Source: Filimonas effusa (GTDB lineage Bacteria > Bacteroidota > Bacteroidia > Chitinophagales > Chitinophagaceae). From it: a stretch of DNA of 64,000 nt. How positions within the stretch are numbered: position 1 is the stretch's first letter; the number at the start of each line of letters is the position of its first letter. Made by a program: the position numbers and the translations under genes. The stretch lies in assembly GCF_004118675.1 (NCBI RefSeq), contig NZ_SDHZ01000001.1:496001-560000 (forward strand), read 5' to 3'. Shown in pieces: positions 25,851-35,035 of the stretch. The notes under the pieces were generated by a model. It did not search any database, was not told where the DNA came from, and saw only the letters and a program-made list of their open reading frames with translations.

Positions 25851-27512
25851 ATGAGAGGCAAAAGACGATATTCAAAATACTGCTTTCTAAGTTGTTTTAG
25901 CTGTTTTTTAGGATGCTGCCTTGTAATAGTCACTTGTATAACAGGCTGCAGTACAAAACAGGAGGAAGCAAAGCAGGTTTTCTTCTATAATGAAATGACG
26001 GGTATAACATCGCTGGACCCCGCTTTCGCGAAAAACCAGTCGCTGATATGGGCTGCGCACCAGTTGTATAATACGCTGATAGAAGTAGACAGTAACCTGA
26101 ATATGGTACCGTCCCTGGCAAAAAGCTGGGAGGTGAGCGACGACAGGCTTAGCTATATTTTTCATTTGCGCAGTGATGTTTTCTTTCACGATAACGAAGT
26201 CTTCCCCGGTGGCAAAGGACGTAAAATGACTGCTGCAGACGTAGCTTATAGTTTACAGCGTATCACGGATAAAGGAACCGCCAGCAGTGGCGCCTGGATC
26301 TTTAACAACAGGATTGCCACCAATGGTTTTAGTGCAATCGACGATACTACTTTCCGGCTGCAGCTGATAAGGCCTTTTCATCCCATCCTGGGCATCTTAA
26401 GTATGCAGTATTGCAGCATCGTACCCCATGAGGTGGTAGAGCGCTATGGTAAAGATTTCCGCCGTCACCCCTGTGGTACCGGCCCGTTCCGCTTTAAGTT
26501 CTGGGTAGAGGGGCAGGCCCTGGTGCTCGAAAAGAACAGTCATTACTGGGAGAAGGATAGCGCCGGAAAGCCGTTGCCTTATCTTGATGCCATCAAGGTT
26601 AGTTTTTTTGATAACAAGGCTACCGAGTTTTTGCAGTTCCGCCAGGGTAAGCTCAGCTTTGTGAACGACATCGATCCCTCTTTTAAAGACGAAGTGCTTA
26701 CCAAAAGCGGTGATTTACGCAAACAGTGGGAGGGAAAGATCCGGTTACACAAGCATGTATATTTAAATACCGAATACTTTGGCATACTCGCAGATGAGGC
26801 CAACCCGCTGCTCAAAGATTCACCGTTGCGTTTGAAAGCGGTGCGGCAGGCGATCAACTATGCCATCAACAGAAGGCAGCTGATGATGTACCTGCGTAAT
26901 TCTATTGGTGTGCCGGCAGAAGCAGGCATGGTGCCGGCAGGTTTGCCCTCGCAAAATGAAAGGTTTGTAAAAGGCTATCAGTATAATCCGGCAAAAGCAA
27001 GACAACTGTTGCAGCAGGCAGGGTTTGATAAGCGGCCTATGCCGGTCATTAAATTACTGACGGTAGCCATTTATGCCGATATGGCCAGTTTTGCCGCCCG
27101 GCAGCTGGAAGAGGTAGGGATAAAGGTGCAGGTGGAGGTGGTGCAGAAAAGCCTGCTGCTGGAGCTTACTTCGCAATCCAATGCTGCTTTTTTCAGGGGC
27201 AGCTGGATGGCCGATTACCCGGATGCGGAGAACTATATGGCTATGTTCTATAGTAAGAACCCGGCTCCACCCAATTATACGCGTTACCAGAATCCCGCTT
27301 TTGATGTGCTTTACGAAAAGGCGCTGATGACAACAGATGATTCGGTGCGCTACGCCTTATACCGGCAAATGGACCAGCTGGTTATCGATGATGCGCCTAT
27401 TGTGCCGCTTTTTTATGATATGGTTATTCACCTGGTGAACAACAATGTGATGAATATGCATGCCAATGCGCTTAACCTTCTGGAGTTGAAAACGGTATCC
27501 ATCAAAAAATAA
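25851..27512 (+). CDS. Peptide/nickel ABC transporter substrate-binding lipoprotein (family 5)
   Basis: Extracytoplasmic binding protein (SBP_bac_5) of 553 residues. A long basic N-terminus and hydrophobic core lead to the lipobox ITGC (Cys33). The mature part has the family signature for ligand domain I (LDPAFAKNQSLIWAAHQLYNTL split over residues about 50-72), AKSWEVSDDRLSYIFHLR, CGTGPF, and the C-terminal YxxxMDQLVIDDAPIVPLFY segment. A TTG at 25815 is in frame, but ATG 25851 yields a proper signal. No permease or ATPase gene is adjacent; the OppB-like protein at 9300-10343 is a candidate partner. Confidence 0.92.
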   Translation: MRGKRRYSKYCFLSCFSCFLGCCLVIVTCITGCSTKQEEAKQVFFYNEMTGITSLDPAFAKNQSLIWAAHQLYNTLIEVDSNLNMVPSLAKSWEVSDDRLSYIFHLRSDVFFHDNEVFPGGKGRKMTAADVAYSLQRITDKGTASSGAWIFNNRIATNGFSAIDDTTFRLQLIRPFHPILGILSMQYCSIVPHEVVERYGKDFRRHPCGTGPFRFKFWVEGQALVLEKNSHYWEKDSAGKPLPYLDAIKVSFFDNKATEFLQFRQGKLSFVNDIDPSFKDEVLTKSGDLRKQWEGKIRLHKHVYLNTEYFGILADEANPLLKDSPLRLKAVRQAINYAINRRQLMMYLRNSIGVPAEAGMVPAGLPSQNERFVKGYQYNPAKARQLLQQAGFDKRPMPVIKLLTVAIYADMASFAARQLEEVGIKVQVEVVQKSLLLELTSQSNAAFFRGSWMADYPDAENYMAMFYSKNPAPPNYTRYQNPAFDVLYEKALMTTDDSVRYALYRQMDQLVIDDAPIVPLFYDMVIHLVNNNVMNMHANALNLLELKTVSIKK

Positions 27513-27636
27513 AGAACTTTGCGCCTCGGATATAAGCCGGTTTGCCTCTATAAACACGGCTGTCAACAGCAATCGGGTTTGTAATATAGGGGCAGGCCAT
27601 CGGACGGGCCGCTAAATATAAAACAGTCATCTTGTT

Positions 27637-28533
27637 ATGAAAATTCTGGTTACAGGTGCGAATGGTTTTTTGGGTCAGCATTTATGTCTTCATTTGGATG
27701 AAGCGTTTTCAGTAGCCGCTACCGGCCGCGGAGAAAGCCGTATTCCGCATGCGTTTTCGCAGCGTTTCTATCCGGTTGATCTTACCCACAGGGCAGCAGT
27801 AGCCAGCCTCGTAGCGCAGGTGCAGCCGGATGTTATTGTACATACGGCTGCCATGAGTAAACCTGATGAATGCAACCTGAACAGGGAGGCCTGCCTGCTT
27901 CATAATGTAGAAGCTACCCGTTTCCTGCTTGAGGCAGGTGAAGCATTAAGCACTCCTGCGCATTTTATTTATGTGTCAACAGACTTCGTTCATGGCGAAG
28001 GCGGACCGCACGATGAAATGGCGGAACCGGCGCCACTTAACTTTTATGGCGAAAGTAAACTCATGGCAGAGCGGCTGGTGGCTGCAACAGCCAGCTTTTA
28101 TACCATTATGCGCCCTGTTTTCATTTACGGTCCTGTTTGGGAGGGAATGCGCCCGGGTTTTATTCAATGGGTGAAAAACAGCCTGGAGCAGGGAAAGGCT
28201 ATCAAGGTGGTCAGCGATCAGCTGCGAACGCCTACGCATGTGAATGATATCTGCAAAGGACTGGAATCTATTATCAGGTTGAAAAAATATGGTATCTATA
28301 ATCTTGGTGGTGGTGAAATAGTATCACCTTACCAGATGGCGGTGGCCGTTGCCGATGCCTTGCAACTTGATAAAGCGCTTATAGAACCAGTGACTGCCGA
28401 TACTTTTAAAGAGCCTGTAAAAAGAGCTAAATTATCAGGGCTGCTTATTGATAAGGCAAGGGAACAGCTCAATTACGAACCCGTAAGCTTTGAAAGGGGG
28501 ATCCTGCATAGCCTGGGCGTTTTGTCATTTTAA
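27637..28533 (+). CDS. RmlD-like NAD(P)-dependent sugar reductase (extended SDR)
   Basis: A 298-residue extended SDR. The Rossmann motif TGANGFLGQ is at residues 6-14, the DLTHR strand end and VIVHTAAMSKPDEC match RmlD/MAT2B proteins, and the catalytic pair is in YGESK, preceded by VSTDFVHGE. RmlD makes dTDP-L-rhamnose; the D-x-C-E/N-x-N segment (DECNLNRE) is characteristic. No other rhamnose genes are nearby, so substrate is open. It stands alone, 134 bp before the SusC gene. Confidence 0.88.
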   Translation: MKILVTGANGFLGQHLCLHLDEAFSVAATGRGESRIPHAFSQRFYPVDLTHRAAVASLVAQVQPDVIVHTAAMSKPDECNLNREACLLHNVEATRFLLEAGEALSTPAHFIYVSTDFVHGEGGPHDEMAEPAPLNFYGESKLMAERLVAATASFYTIMRPVFIYGPVWEGMRPGFIQWVKNSLEQGKAIKVVSDQLRTPTHVNDICKGLESIIRLKKYGIYNLGGGEIVSPYQMAVAVADALQLDKALIEPVTADTFKEPVKRAKLSGLLIDKAREQLNYEPVSFERGILHSLGVLSF

Positions 28534-28667
28534 ATTAATTAATTGTTACCGTTATATTACCATTTACTGCCAAACGGTTTTTATGATTGAATAAGCGCTT
28601 ACAGCTTCACCCTTTTCAAACAGATTGTTTGTCTAGAGGCTGTAATCTTCAATTAAAACAACCGTAT

Positions 28668-31600
28668 ATGATTTCTTTTGGCAGGAAGATATTGTCGGGC
28701 ATGCTTTACTGCATGATGGCTGCAATACTTCTGGTAAACCCTGTTTCACTTCACGCCCAGCAAAACGGTCAGCAAAAATGGGTAAATGTTCCCTCCGGGG
28801 AAGTCTCCATTGGAGCGTTATCTAAAATCATTAAAAGTGCTACCGGAACCGATCTGTTCTACAGCAAAGATGTATTGGACAGTAAAGAAAAGATCCGTTT
28901 AAAAGGCGGCCGGATTTCGCTCGACAATCTTTTAGAAGAAATCGCGAAAGAAAAAAAGCTGTCTTACACCTTTAAGAACGGTGTATATATTCTTCGTAAG
29001 AAAGAAGCGGCTGCCCCTGCAAAAAATGCAGCAGCCGACAATGTTTACAAGATCCCTGCTATCAGGGGTGAAGTAAAAGATTCTGCCGGCTATCCCCTGT
29101 CAGGCGTTGTGGTTGTTGCCAAAAAAGGCGGCCAGCGCGCTATCTCCAATGACGATGGTGTATTTACGCTTAACGGTATCGCTGTCAACGATATGTTACA
29201 ATTCAACAGCGCAGGTTATGAGCGCCGTGAAATGAAGCCCGATGCCAGCGGCGAAATGAAAGTGCAGCTTTTCAGCACTATGAATGAGCTGGACGGTGTA
29301 GTGGTAACGGCCCTTGGTATTAAAAGGCAGGAAAGAGCGCTGGGTTATTCAGTAACGACAGTTTCAGGCGCAGAACTTACCAACGCTTTATCTAATAACT
29401 GGACGGATGCCCTTACCGGTAAAGTAGCGGGTTTGAATATCCTGAAATCAGGTGGCGGCCCCGCAGGTTCTTCTAAAATTATACTCAGAGGTGAAAACTC
29501 TTTCAATAGCCAGGACAATGCTGCATTAATAGTAGTAGATGGAGTGGTGATCAGCAATAGTAGCGGTAAAATGACCGGCACCGGCAGCGGTAACTATCTC
29601 GATGCCGATTCGCCGGTTGACTTTGGTTCTACCATGGCCGATTTGAACCCTGAAGATATTGAAAGCATCTCTGTTCTGAAAGGCCCCGGTGCTTCTGCAT
29701 TGTACGGCGCACGTGGTGGTAACGGTGCTATCATCATCACTACCAAACAAGGTGCTTCCCGCCAGAAAGGATGGGGTGTGAATGTAAATTCCAATACCGC
29801 CTTAGCCAGTATCAACAGGTGGCCTGATTATCAATATGAATACGGTCAGGGTGACAGGGCTTCCGATGGCGACCTGTATTATTCCTACGGCGATAGTGAA
29901 GACGGTGCCAGAACTTACAGTTCCAGCTCTGCATGGGGACCTAAGTTCAACGGCCAGATGTACTACCAGTATGAGCCTGCCCGTTACCGCTTAACGGCTA
30001 TTCCTGCAGGACAGGCAACAAGAACGCCCTGGGTTCCTTATAAGAATAACAGGAAAGACTTCTTTAAAACAGCAAAAACAACAACCAACTCTATTTCTTT
30101 ATCCGGTGGTAATGCCAATACTTCTGTACGGCTTTCTTATACCAATGTTTACAATAGCTGGATAGTGCCTAACACAGGCTACAAAAGAAATACAGTTGCA
30201 TTCCAGTTGACCCATAAGGTGAACGATAAATTGTCTATCACTTCCAAGATCAACTATAGCAACAGGAGCAGCGATAACCTGCCTTCTACGGGTTATAACA
30301 ACCAGACCATCATGTACTTCATCAGGGGTATCACACCTAACATGGATCTGAACTGGTTTAAGGATTACTGGTTGCCCGGACAGGAAGGTATTGCCCAAAG
30401 AAGGCCTTTCTCTTTACAGTTGGATAACCCCTTCCTACAGGCATATGATATGTTGAATAAGTCGAGCCGTAACGGTGTGATCGGTAACGTAGCTGCTACT
30501 TACCGTTTCAACAGACATTTAAGCCTGATGGTAAGGTCGGCCGTGGATCTGATGGTGGAAGACCGTTCACAGCAAAAGCCTAAGAGCACACAAAAGTATG
30601 CCGATGGCATGTATCGTGAGCAGGACATCACTACCAGTGAGGTGAACAACGACTTCCTGCTGAAATATGATGTTGGCAATGACTCGAAAAACAAATCCGA
30701 TTTCAGCTACAGTGTCTCTATCGGCGGTAGTGTCATGCGTAACAAATACCGCAGGCAGGAATACCGTGCAGAGAAACTGATCTATCCTAATGTATATACT
30801 TTAGCAAACAGTGCGCTGGCGCTGGAAGCAAGACCTTACCGTACCGATTTCGCTACGAACAGTTTATATGGTATGGCAACATTCGCCTATAAGAATTTAA
30901 TATACCTGGACGTGACTGCCAGAAGGGACTGGACTTCTACACTGGTGAACCCGCTGATTAAAAATGTGGAGCCTTATTTCTATCCTTCTGTGAACGTAAG
31001 TGCTATCTTATCTGATGCCTGGAAAATGCCGGAAGCTATTTCCTTCTGGAAAGTCAGAGGTTCCGTTGCAGGTATCGGTAATGGTGGTACTACTCCTTAC
31101 CTCACTTCTTATAGTTATTTACCTGTTACCACTTCTATCGGTGGCCTTACTAACCCTACTACCATTCCGGAACCTTTCCTGAAGCCATTACGTTCTGTAA
31201 GCACTGAATTCGGTACCGATATCCGTTTCTTCAAAAACAAACTGCAGTTCGATATCTCGGTTTACCAGAACAACACACGTGGCCAGATTGTACAGGCGCC
31301 TGTAGATGCGGCAAGCGGTTATGCAAGATTGATCATGAATGCCGGTGAAGTAAGAAACCGTGGTATAGAAATACAGGCCAGCAATGTTATGCTGAGTTCC
31401 AAAACCGGCCTGAACTGGAAGATGTTTGGTAACTACTCTCTGAACAGGAACAAGATCGTAGGTGTGCCTAACGGCTCCGAGCAGATCCTTGCCAATATGG
31501 TAGGCAGCAGGGTGGCAGTAAAAGCAATCAACGGCGGTTCTTTGGGCGATATGTATGGCTTGGGATACCTGCGTTCTCCTGATGGACAGATCGTTTACAG

Positions 31601-32189
31601 GAATGGTTTGCCTGTAAGAGGTGATTCCCTGGTATACGTAGGAAGCTCACAGGCGAAATGGAAGTTTGGTTTCGGTAACCAGTTCTCTTATGGCCGCTTT
31701 ATGTTCAACTTCCTGTTCGACGGACAGTTTGGCGGTAAAGCTTATTCGCTTACCCATGCGGTACTTGCCGAAGAAGGTAAACTGAAGAAAACACTGCCCG
31801 GCCGTTACAACGGTATCATTGGCGACGGTGTGATGGAAACTTCGGATGGTAAATATGTAAAGAATACAGTGGTAGCTAACAATGTGGGCGACTACTATGC
31901 CGAGCATTTCAACAGGGATAACGTAGAAGCGAATATGTTCCGTACCGACTTTATTAAACTGAGGGAAGTACGTATCGATTATGCATTTGCTCCTAAACTG
32001 GTGAAGAAGCTAAGGCTGCAACGGGCAACGATCGGCTTGTATGGCCGCGACCTGTTCGTGATCACTGAATGGCCTTCCTTTGATCCTGAGTTTGGTTCAC
32101 TGGATGATGGCGATATCAGGGCGGGTGCAGAAGTGGCGCAGTTCCCTTCTACCAGGTCAATGGGTGTTAGCTTAAATATCAGCTTCTAA
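28668..32189 (+). CDS. SusC/RagA-family TonB-dependent outer-membrane transporter with STN signalling domain
   Basis: Outer-membrane uptake channel of 1173 residues working with the SusD-like lipoprotein downstream. Order: signal peptide (ending SLHAQ, about residue 31), STN domain (about 36-110, contacts an anti-sigma factor such as FecR), carboxypeptidase-D-like beta domain (about 120-205, IRGEVKDSAGYPLSG ... FNSAGYERRE), TonB-box region, plug (YSVTTVSGAEL ... IRG-type motif IILRGENSF, VVDGVVI), then a 22-strand barrel ending NISF. The frame extends to a TTG at 28587, but ATG 28668 gives the correct signal. The STN domain and nearby FecI/FecR show regulation by transmembrane signalling. Confidence 0.95.
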   Translation: MISFGRKILSGMLYCMMAAILLVNPVSLHAQQNGQQKWVNVPSGEVSIGALSKIIKSATGTDLFYSKDVLDSKEKIRLKGGRISLDNLLEEIAKEKKLSYTFKNGVYILRKKEAAAPAKNAAADNVYKIPAIRGEVKDSAGYPLSGVVVVAKKGGQRAISNDDGVFTLNGIAVNDMLQFNSAGYERREMKPDASGEMKVQLFSTMNELDGVVVTALGIKRQERALGYSVTTVSGAELTNALSNNWTDALTGKVAGLNILKSGGGPAGSSKIILRGENSFNSQDNAALIVVDGVVISNSSGKMTGTGSGNYLDADSPVDFGSTMADLNPEDIESISVLKGPGASALYGARGGNGAIIITTKQGASRQKGWGVNVNSNTALASINRWPDYQYEYGQGDRASDGDLYYSYGDSEDGARTYSSSSAWGPKFNGQMYYQYEPARYRLTAIPAGQATRTPWVPYKNNRKDFFKTAKTTTNSISLSGGNANTSVRLSYTNVYNSWIVPNTGYKRNTVAFQLTHKVNDKLSITSKINYSNRSSDNLPSTGYNNQTIMYFIRGITPNMDLNWFKDYWLPGQEGIAQRRPFSLQLDNPFLQAYDMLNKSSRNGVIGNVAATYRFNRHLSLMVRSAVDLMVEDRSQQKPKSTQKYADGMYREQDITTSEVNNDFLLKYDVGNDSKNKSDFSYSVSIGGSVMRNKYRRQEYRAEKLIYPNVYTLANSALALEARPYRTDFATNSLYGMATFAYKNLIYLDVTARRDWTSTLVNPLIKNVEPYFYPSVNVSAILSDAWKMPEAISFWKVRGSVAGIGNGGTTPYLTSYSYLPVTTSIGGLTNPTTIPEPFLKPLRSVSTEFGTDIRFFKNKLQFDISVYQNNTRGQIVQAPVDAASGYARLIMNAGEVRNRGIEIQASNVMLSSKTGLNWKMFGNYSLNRNKIVGVPNGSEQILANMVGSRVAVKAINGGSLGDMYGLGYLRSPDGQIVYRNGLPVRGDSLVYVGSSQAKWKFGFGNQFSYGRFMFNFLFDGQFGGKAYSLTHAVLAEEGKLKKTLPGRYNGIIGDGVMETSDGKYVKNTVVANNVGDYYAEHFNRDNVEANMFRTDFIKLREVRIDYAFAPKLVKKLRLQRATIGLYGRDLFVITEWPSFDPEFGSLDDGDIRAGAEVAQFPSTRSMGVSLNISF

Positions 32190-32200
32190 TTGAAACAATC

Positions 32201-33667
32201 ATGAAAAAAGGAATAGTATATATATGGATCACTGCGCTGGCAATAGGTATTGCAGCCAGTTCCTGTACCAAAGATTTCGCGGATATCAATACCAATCCCA
32301 ATGCTTCGCCGCATGCGCTTCCTGAAACCCTGCTTTCACCTGCCTTAGTGTCGCTGGTGAACAGCAACCTGAACAGGGCCATGCGTATCAGTAACGACCT
32401 TATGCAGGTAAGTGTTACTGTTTCCGAATCGAGGGAGTTTCACCGTTATGTGATCAGGCCTACGGAATCTGATTATATGTGGAGCAACTGGTATGTACAA
32501 CTGACCAATATCCGTGATATCTATACCAGTGCAAGTCTTACCCAACAAACAGGTTATCAAACTTACCAGGGCATCAGCCTCATTCTCGATGCCTGGGTAA
32601 CCTCCATGATCACCGATATGTATGGCGATGTTCCCTATACCGAATCGAACAGGGGTAAAGAAGGAATTATACAACCTAAGTTCGATTCGCAAAAGGATAT
32701 TTATCTCGACCTGTTCAATAAACTGGATACTGCAAACGTATTGCTGGCAAAGAACGTAGACCTTCCCAATGCCACCACTGCCGATCCTTTATTCGCCGGT
32801 TCGGCCAACAAATGGCGCCGCTTCGGCAACTCTCTTTTCCTGCGATTGCTGATGAGAGCTTCGGGTAAAGCAGAATCAGGTGCTGTGGCTAAGATCCGCA
32901 AGATCGTGAATGAAGATGCCGGCAACTATCCCATCATGACGGGTAATGAGTTTTCTGCGGTACTGCCAATAGGCGCTGCTACGCCGCTGCAATCCGAGTT
33001 TGCATTGTATCGTGATCTTGACTTCAGTGGTGGTAAAGGTTATTCAGAGTTCTTCATCAACAACCTGAATGCATGGATCGATCCACGTTTGCCTAAGATT
33101 GCTACGGCGCTGGGCCTGGGTGGTGGTTACCTGGGTATTACCAGTGGTTATGGAACCGGCAATGCGCCTGAGATCATGTCTACTTACCTGAACACGCTGA
33201 AAACAGATCCGCACCTGGGTAACATCATGAACTATGCAGAGCTGCAGTTTATTCTCGCAGAAGCTGCGGTAAGAGGTTATATCACGGGCACGCCTAAAAC
33301 CTATTACGATAATGGCGTAACGAATGCGATCACTTTCTGGCAGGCTACTGTACCCACAGGACATCTCGATAAAGAAGATGTAAAATGGAATGAAAATGTA
33401 TCCCAGGATGAAAAGATCGAGCAGATTCTTTTACAGAAATATTATACGTTGTTCTTTACCGATTTCCAGTCCTGGTCGGAATACAGAAGAACCGGTCATC
33501 CTGTATTGCCTATAGGTCCGGGCGTACAGAACGGTGGTAAAATGCCTTCCCGTTTTGTATATCCTATCAATACCCAGGCAACCAACCCGGTTCACTATCG
33601 TGAGGCTGCTAATGCGATGGGTGGCGACAACATTAATGCTAAAGTTTGGTGGAATAAGCCTGATTAA
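32201..33667 (+). CDS. SusD/RagB-family nutrient-binding lipoprotein (SusD-like_2 type)
   Basis: Surface lipoprotein of 488 residues that lids the SusC channel. The signal peptide ends in a lipobox (ASSC, Cys22), followed by TKDFADINTNPN, a hallmark of the SusD-like_2 subgroup. Helical TPR-like segments follow (YQGISLILDAWVTSMITDMYGDVPYTES). The C-terminus has FVYPxNxQ and the WWN ending region (KVWWNKPD). It begins 11 bp after SusC. Ligand cannot be deduced; the locus has no glycoside hydrolase. Confidence 0.95.
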   Translation: MKKGIVYIWITALAIGIAASSCTKDFADINTNPNASPHALPETLLSPALVSLVNSNLNRAMRISNDLMQVSVTVSESREFHRYVIRPTESDYMWSNWYVQLTNIRDIYTSASLTQQTGYQTYQGISLILDAWVTSMITDMYGDVPYTESNRGKEGIIQPKFDSQKDIYLDLFNKLDTANVLLAKNVDLPNATTADPLFAGSANKWRRFGNSLFLRLLMRASGKAESGAVAKIRKIVNEDAGNYPIMTGNEFSAVLPIGAATPLQSEFALYRDLDFSGGKGYSEFFINNLNAWIDPRLPKIATALGLGGGYLGITSGYGTGNAPEIMSTYLNTLKTDPHLGNIMNYAELQFILAEAAVRGYITGTPKTYYDNGVTNAITFWQATVPTGHLDKEDVKWNENVSQDEKIEQILLQKYYTLFFTDFQSWSEYRRTGHPVLPIGPGVQNGGKMPSRFVYPINTQATNPVHYREAANAMGGDNINAKVWWNKPD

Positions 33668-33692
33668 TCATTATCCAGAATTAAAATAGTAT

Positions 33693-34958
33693 ATGAAAAA
33701 GTACTTTTTATATATAGCAGCTGTCGTAAGCAGTTTTGCTTTTACTTCCTGTTTGAAGGAGGATCTCAACGAATCGATAGGGGAGCTGAATGCAATGGCC
33801 TCTGTTTATGTGGTACGTGCTGCTTATAACCAGGCCGATGTTTCCCTGGGTAAAGCAAGCCTGGCCGGCGCTTACCGCACGGCAGGTATCGTGATTGCCA
33901 ACGGCAGTTCCGGGAACTTTCCTGAAGGACATATCATTATCCAGGACGAATGGAGAGGGTTGATGCGTGGTCTTACCCTCGTCTCCGATAAGGCTACTGC
34001 CGCCAGCCTGGCTGTAGGCGATTCCGTTGTAGTAGAACTGGAAGGCGCTACCCTGACACGTAACGGTGGTACTTCCCTGGCTGTAAGAGGTTTGGCAGCG
34101 TCTGCCATCAAAAAGATCTCTTCCGGTCACGAGGTGAAAATAAGGCCTATCAATATCACGGAGTTGTCGAAGAACTTCGAAAAGTATGAAAATACAGTCG
34201 TGAGCATTACTGCCGACGTAACGCCGTTCCCTGTGCAGCAGAAGTTTGCAGGAGAACATACGCTTACTGATGGTGGCGATACTACTATTCCTTTGTACAC
34301 TGCTGCTGAAGCGGTGTTTGCCAACGAAACCATAGCGCCCAGCGCGGCGTTCGTGGGTATACCTGTAACAGGCGATGGCCGCAAGCAGTTGCGTTTAAGA
34401 AATCTTACCGATATGCAGTTTGCGAGCGGCCCTATTTATGCCGGTTATCCCGAAGACTTTGAAAATCCTGATGCAGCTCAGAAAGCATCTTATGCAGGTA
34501 AGGATGTTGCCTTACGTACCGGTACCTGGCGTTTAGAGCAGTGTTTGTTAGGTAATACAACAGGCCGTGACCGTATCGTTTCCGGTAAACAGTCTATCCG
34601 TTTCCAGCAGAACCTGGGAACCAGTAGTCCCTGTTATTTACAAATGAACTACGATGTGCCTAGTGGTGCTGCCAAGGTAACCTTCTGGTACGGCTGTTAT
34701 TATACCGATGCTGCCAGCTCCTTTGTATTGGAAGCTTCCACTGATAAAGGCACTACCTGGAAGCAGGTGGGTAATGTGATCTCCGATCCGGAGAAAACAA
34801 GTGTGAGCATTGCCGCCAAACAGGCAGTTTTCATGATGGATATCGACGGCAGCGTACGTTTCAGGATTCGCAAACTTCCTTTAGGTACTACGGCTATCCC
34901 TACCATTGAAAACGGAAGATTGGGTATCGATGACTTTGCTATTTACCAGAATTACTAA
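33693..34958 (+). CDS. DUF5689 domain lipoprotein
   Basis: Predicted surface lipoprotein of 421 residues, lipobox FTSC (Cys20). Residues about 40-250 form the DUF5689 domain, a beta-rich OB-like unit (GIVIANGSSGNFPEGHIIIQDE, split motif; GDSVVVELEGATLT; TVVSITADV). The remaining 170 residues look like a jelly-roll carbohydrate-binding or choice-of-anchor domain (YPEDFENP, SIRFQQNLG, KVTFWYGCYY, LGIDDFAIY). DUF5689 proteins often follow SusCD pairs and precede exported nucleases or phosphatases. It lies 25 bp after SusD and is likely co-transcribed. Binding role is inference. Confidence 0.85.
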   Translation: MKKYFLYIAAVVSSFAFTSCLKEDLNESIGELNAMASVYVVRAAYNQADVSLGKASLAGAYRTAGIVIANGSSGNFPEGHIIIQDEWRGLMRGLTLVSDKATAASLAVGDSVVVELEGATLTRNGGTSLAVRGLAASAIKKISSGHEVKIRPINITELSKNFEKYENTVVSITADVTPFPVQQKFAGEHTLTDGGDTTIPLYTAAEAVFANETIAPSAAFVGIPVTGDGRKQLRLRNLTDMQFASGPIYAGYPEDFENPDAAQKASYAGKDVALRTGTWRLEQCLLGNTTGRDRIVSGKQSIRFQQNLGTSSPCYLQMNYDVPSGAAKVTFWYGCYYTDAASSFVLEASTDKGTTWKQVGNVISDPEKTSVSIAAKQAVFMMDIDGSVRFRIRKLPLGTTAIPTIENGRLGIDDFAIYQNY

Positions 34959-34976
34959 ATCAATAATTCTTTACAG

Positions 34977-35017
34977 TTCGTCGGATGTAAGGGTAGATTC
35001 CTCTTACATTCGACGAA
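34977..35017 (+). promoter_or_regulatory. Hairpin between DUF5689 and phosphoesterase genes
   Basis: A 15-bp stem with one G-T wobble (34977-34991 with 35003-35017) fills most of the 77-bp gap before the phosphoesterase ATG at 35036. No T run follows. It could reduce read-through, stabilise the upstream mRNA or control the phosphoesterase start. Confidence 0.55.
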
Positions 35018-35035
35018 TTAAAATTTCTATCAAGC

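Noticed and set aside
28587-28667. Longer N-terminus for the SusC protein from a TTG start
   Set aside because: It would add 27 residues before a proper signal peptide; ATG 28668 gives the expected start.
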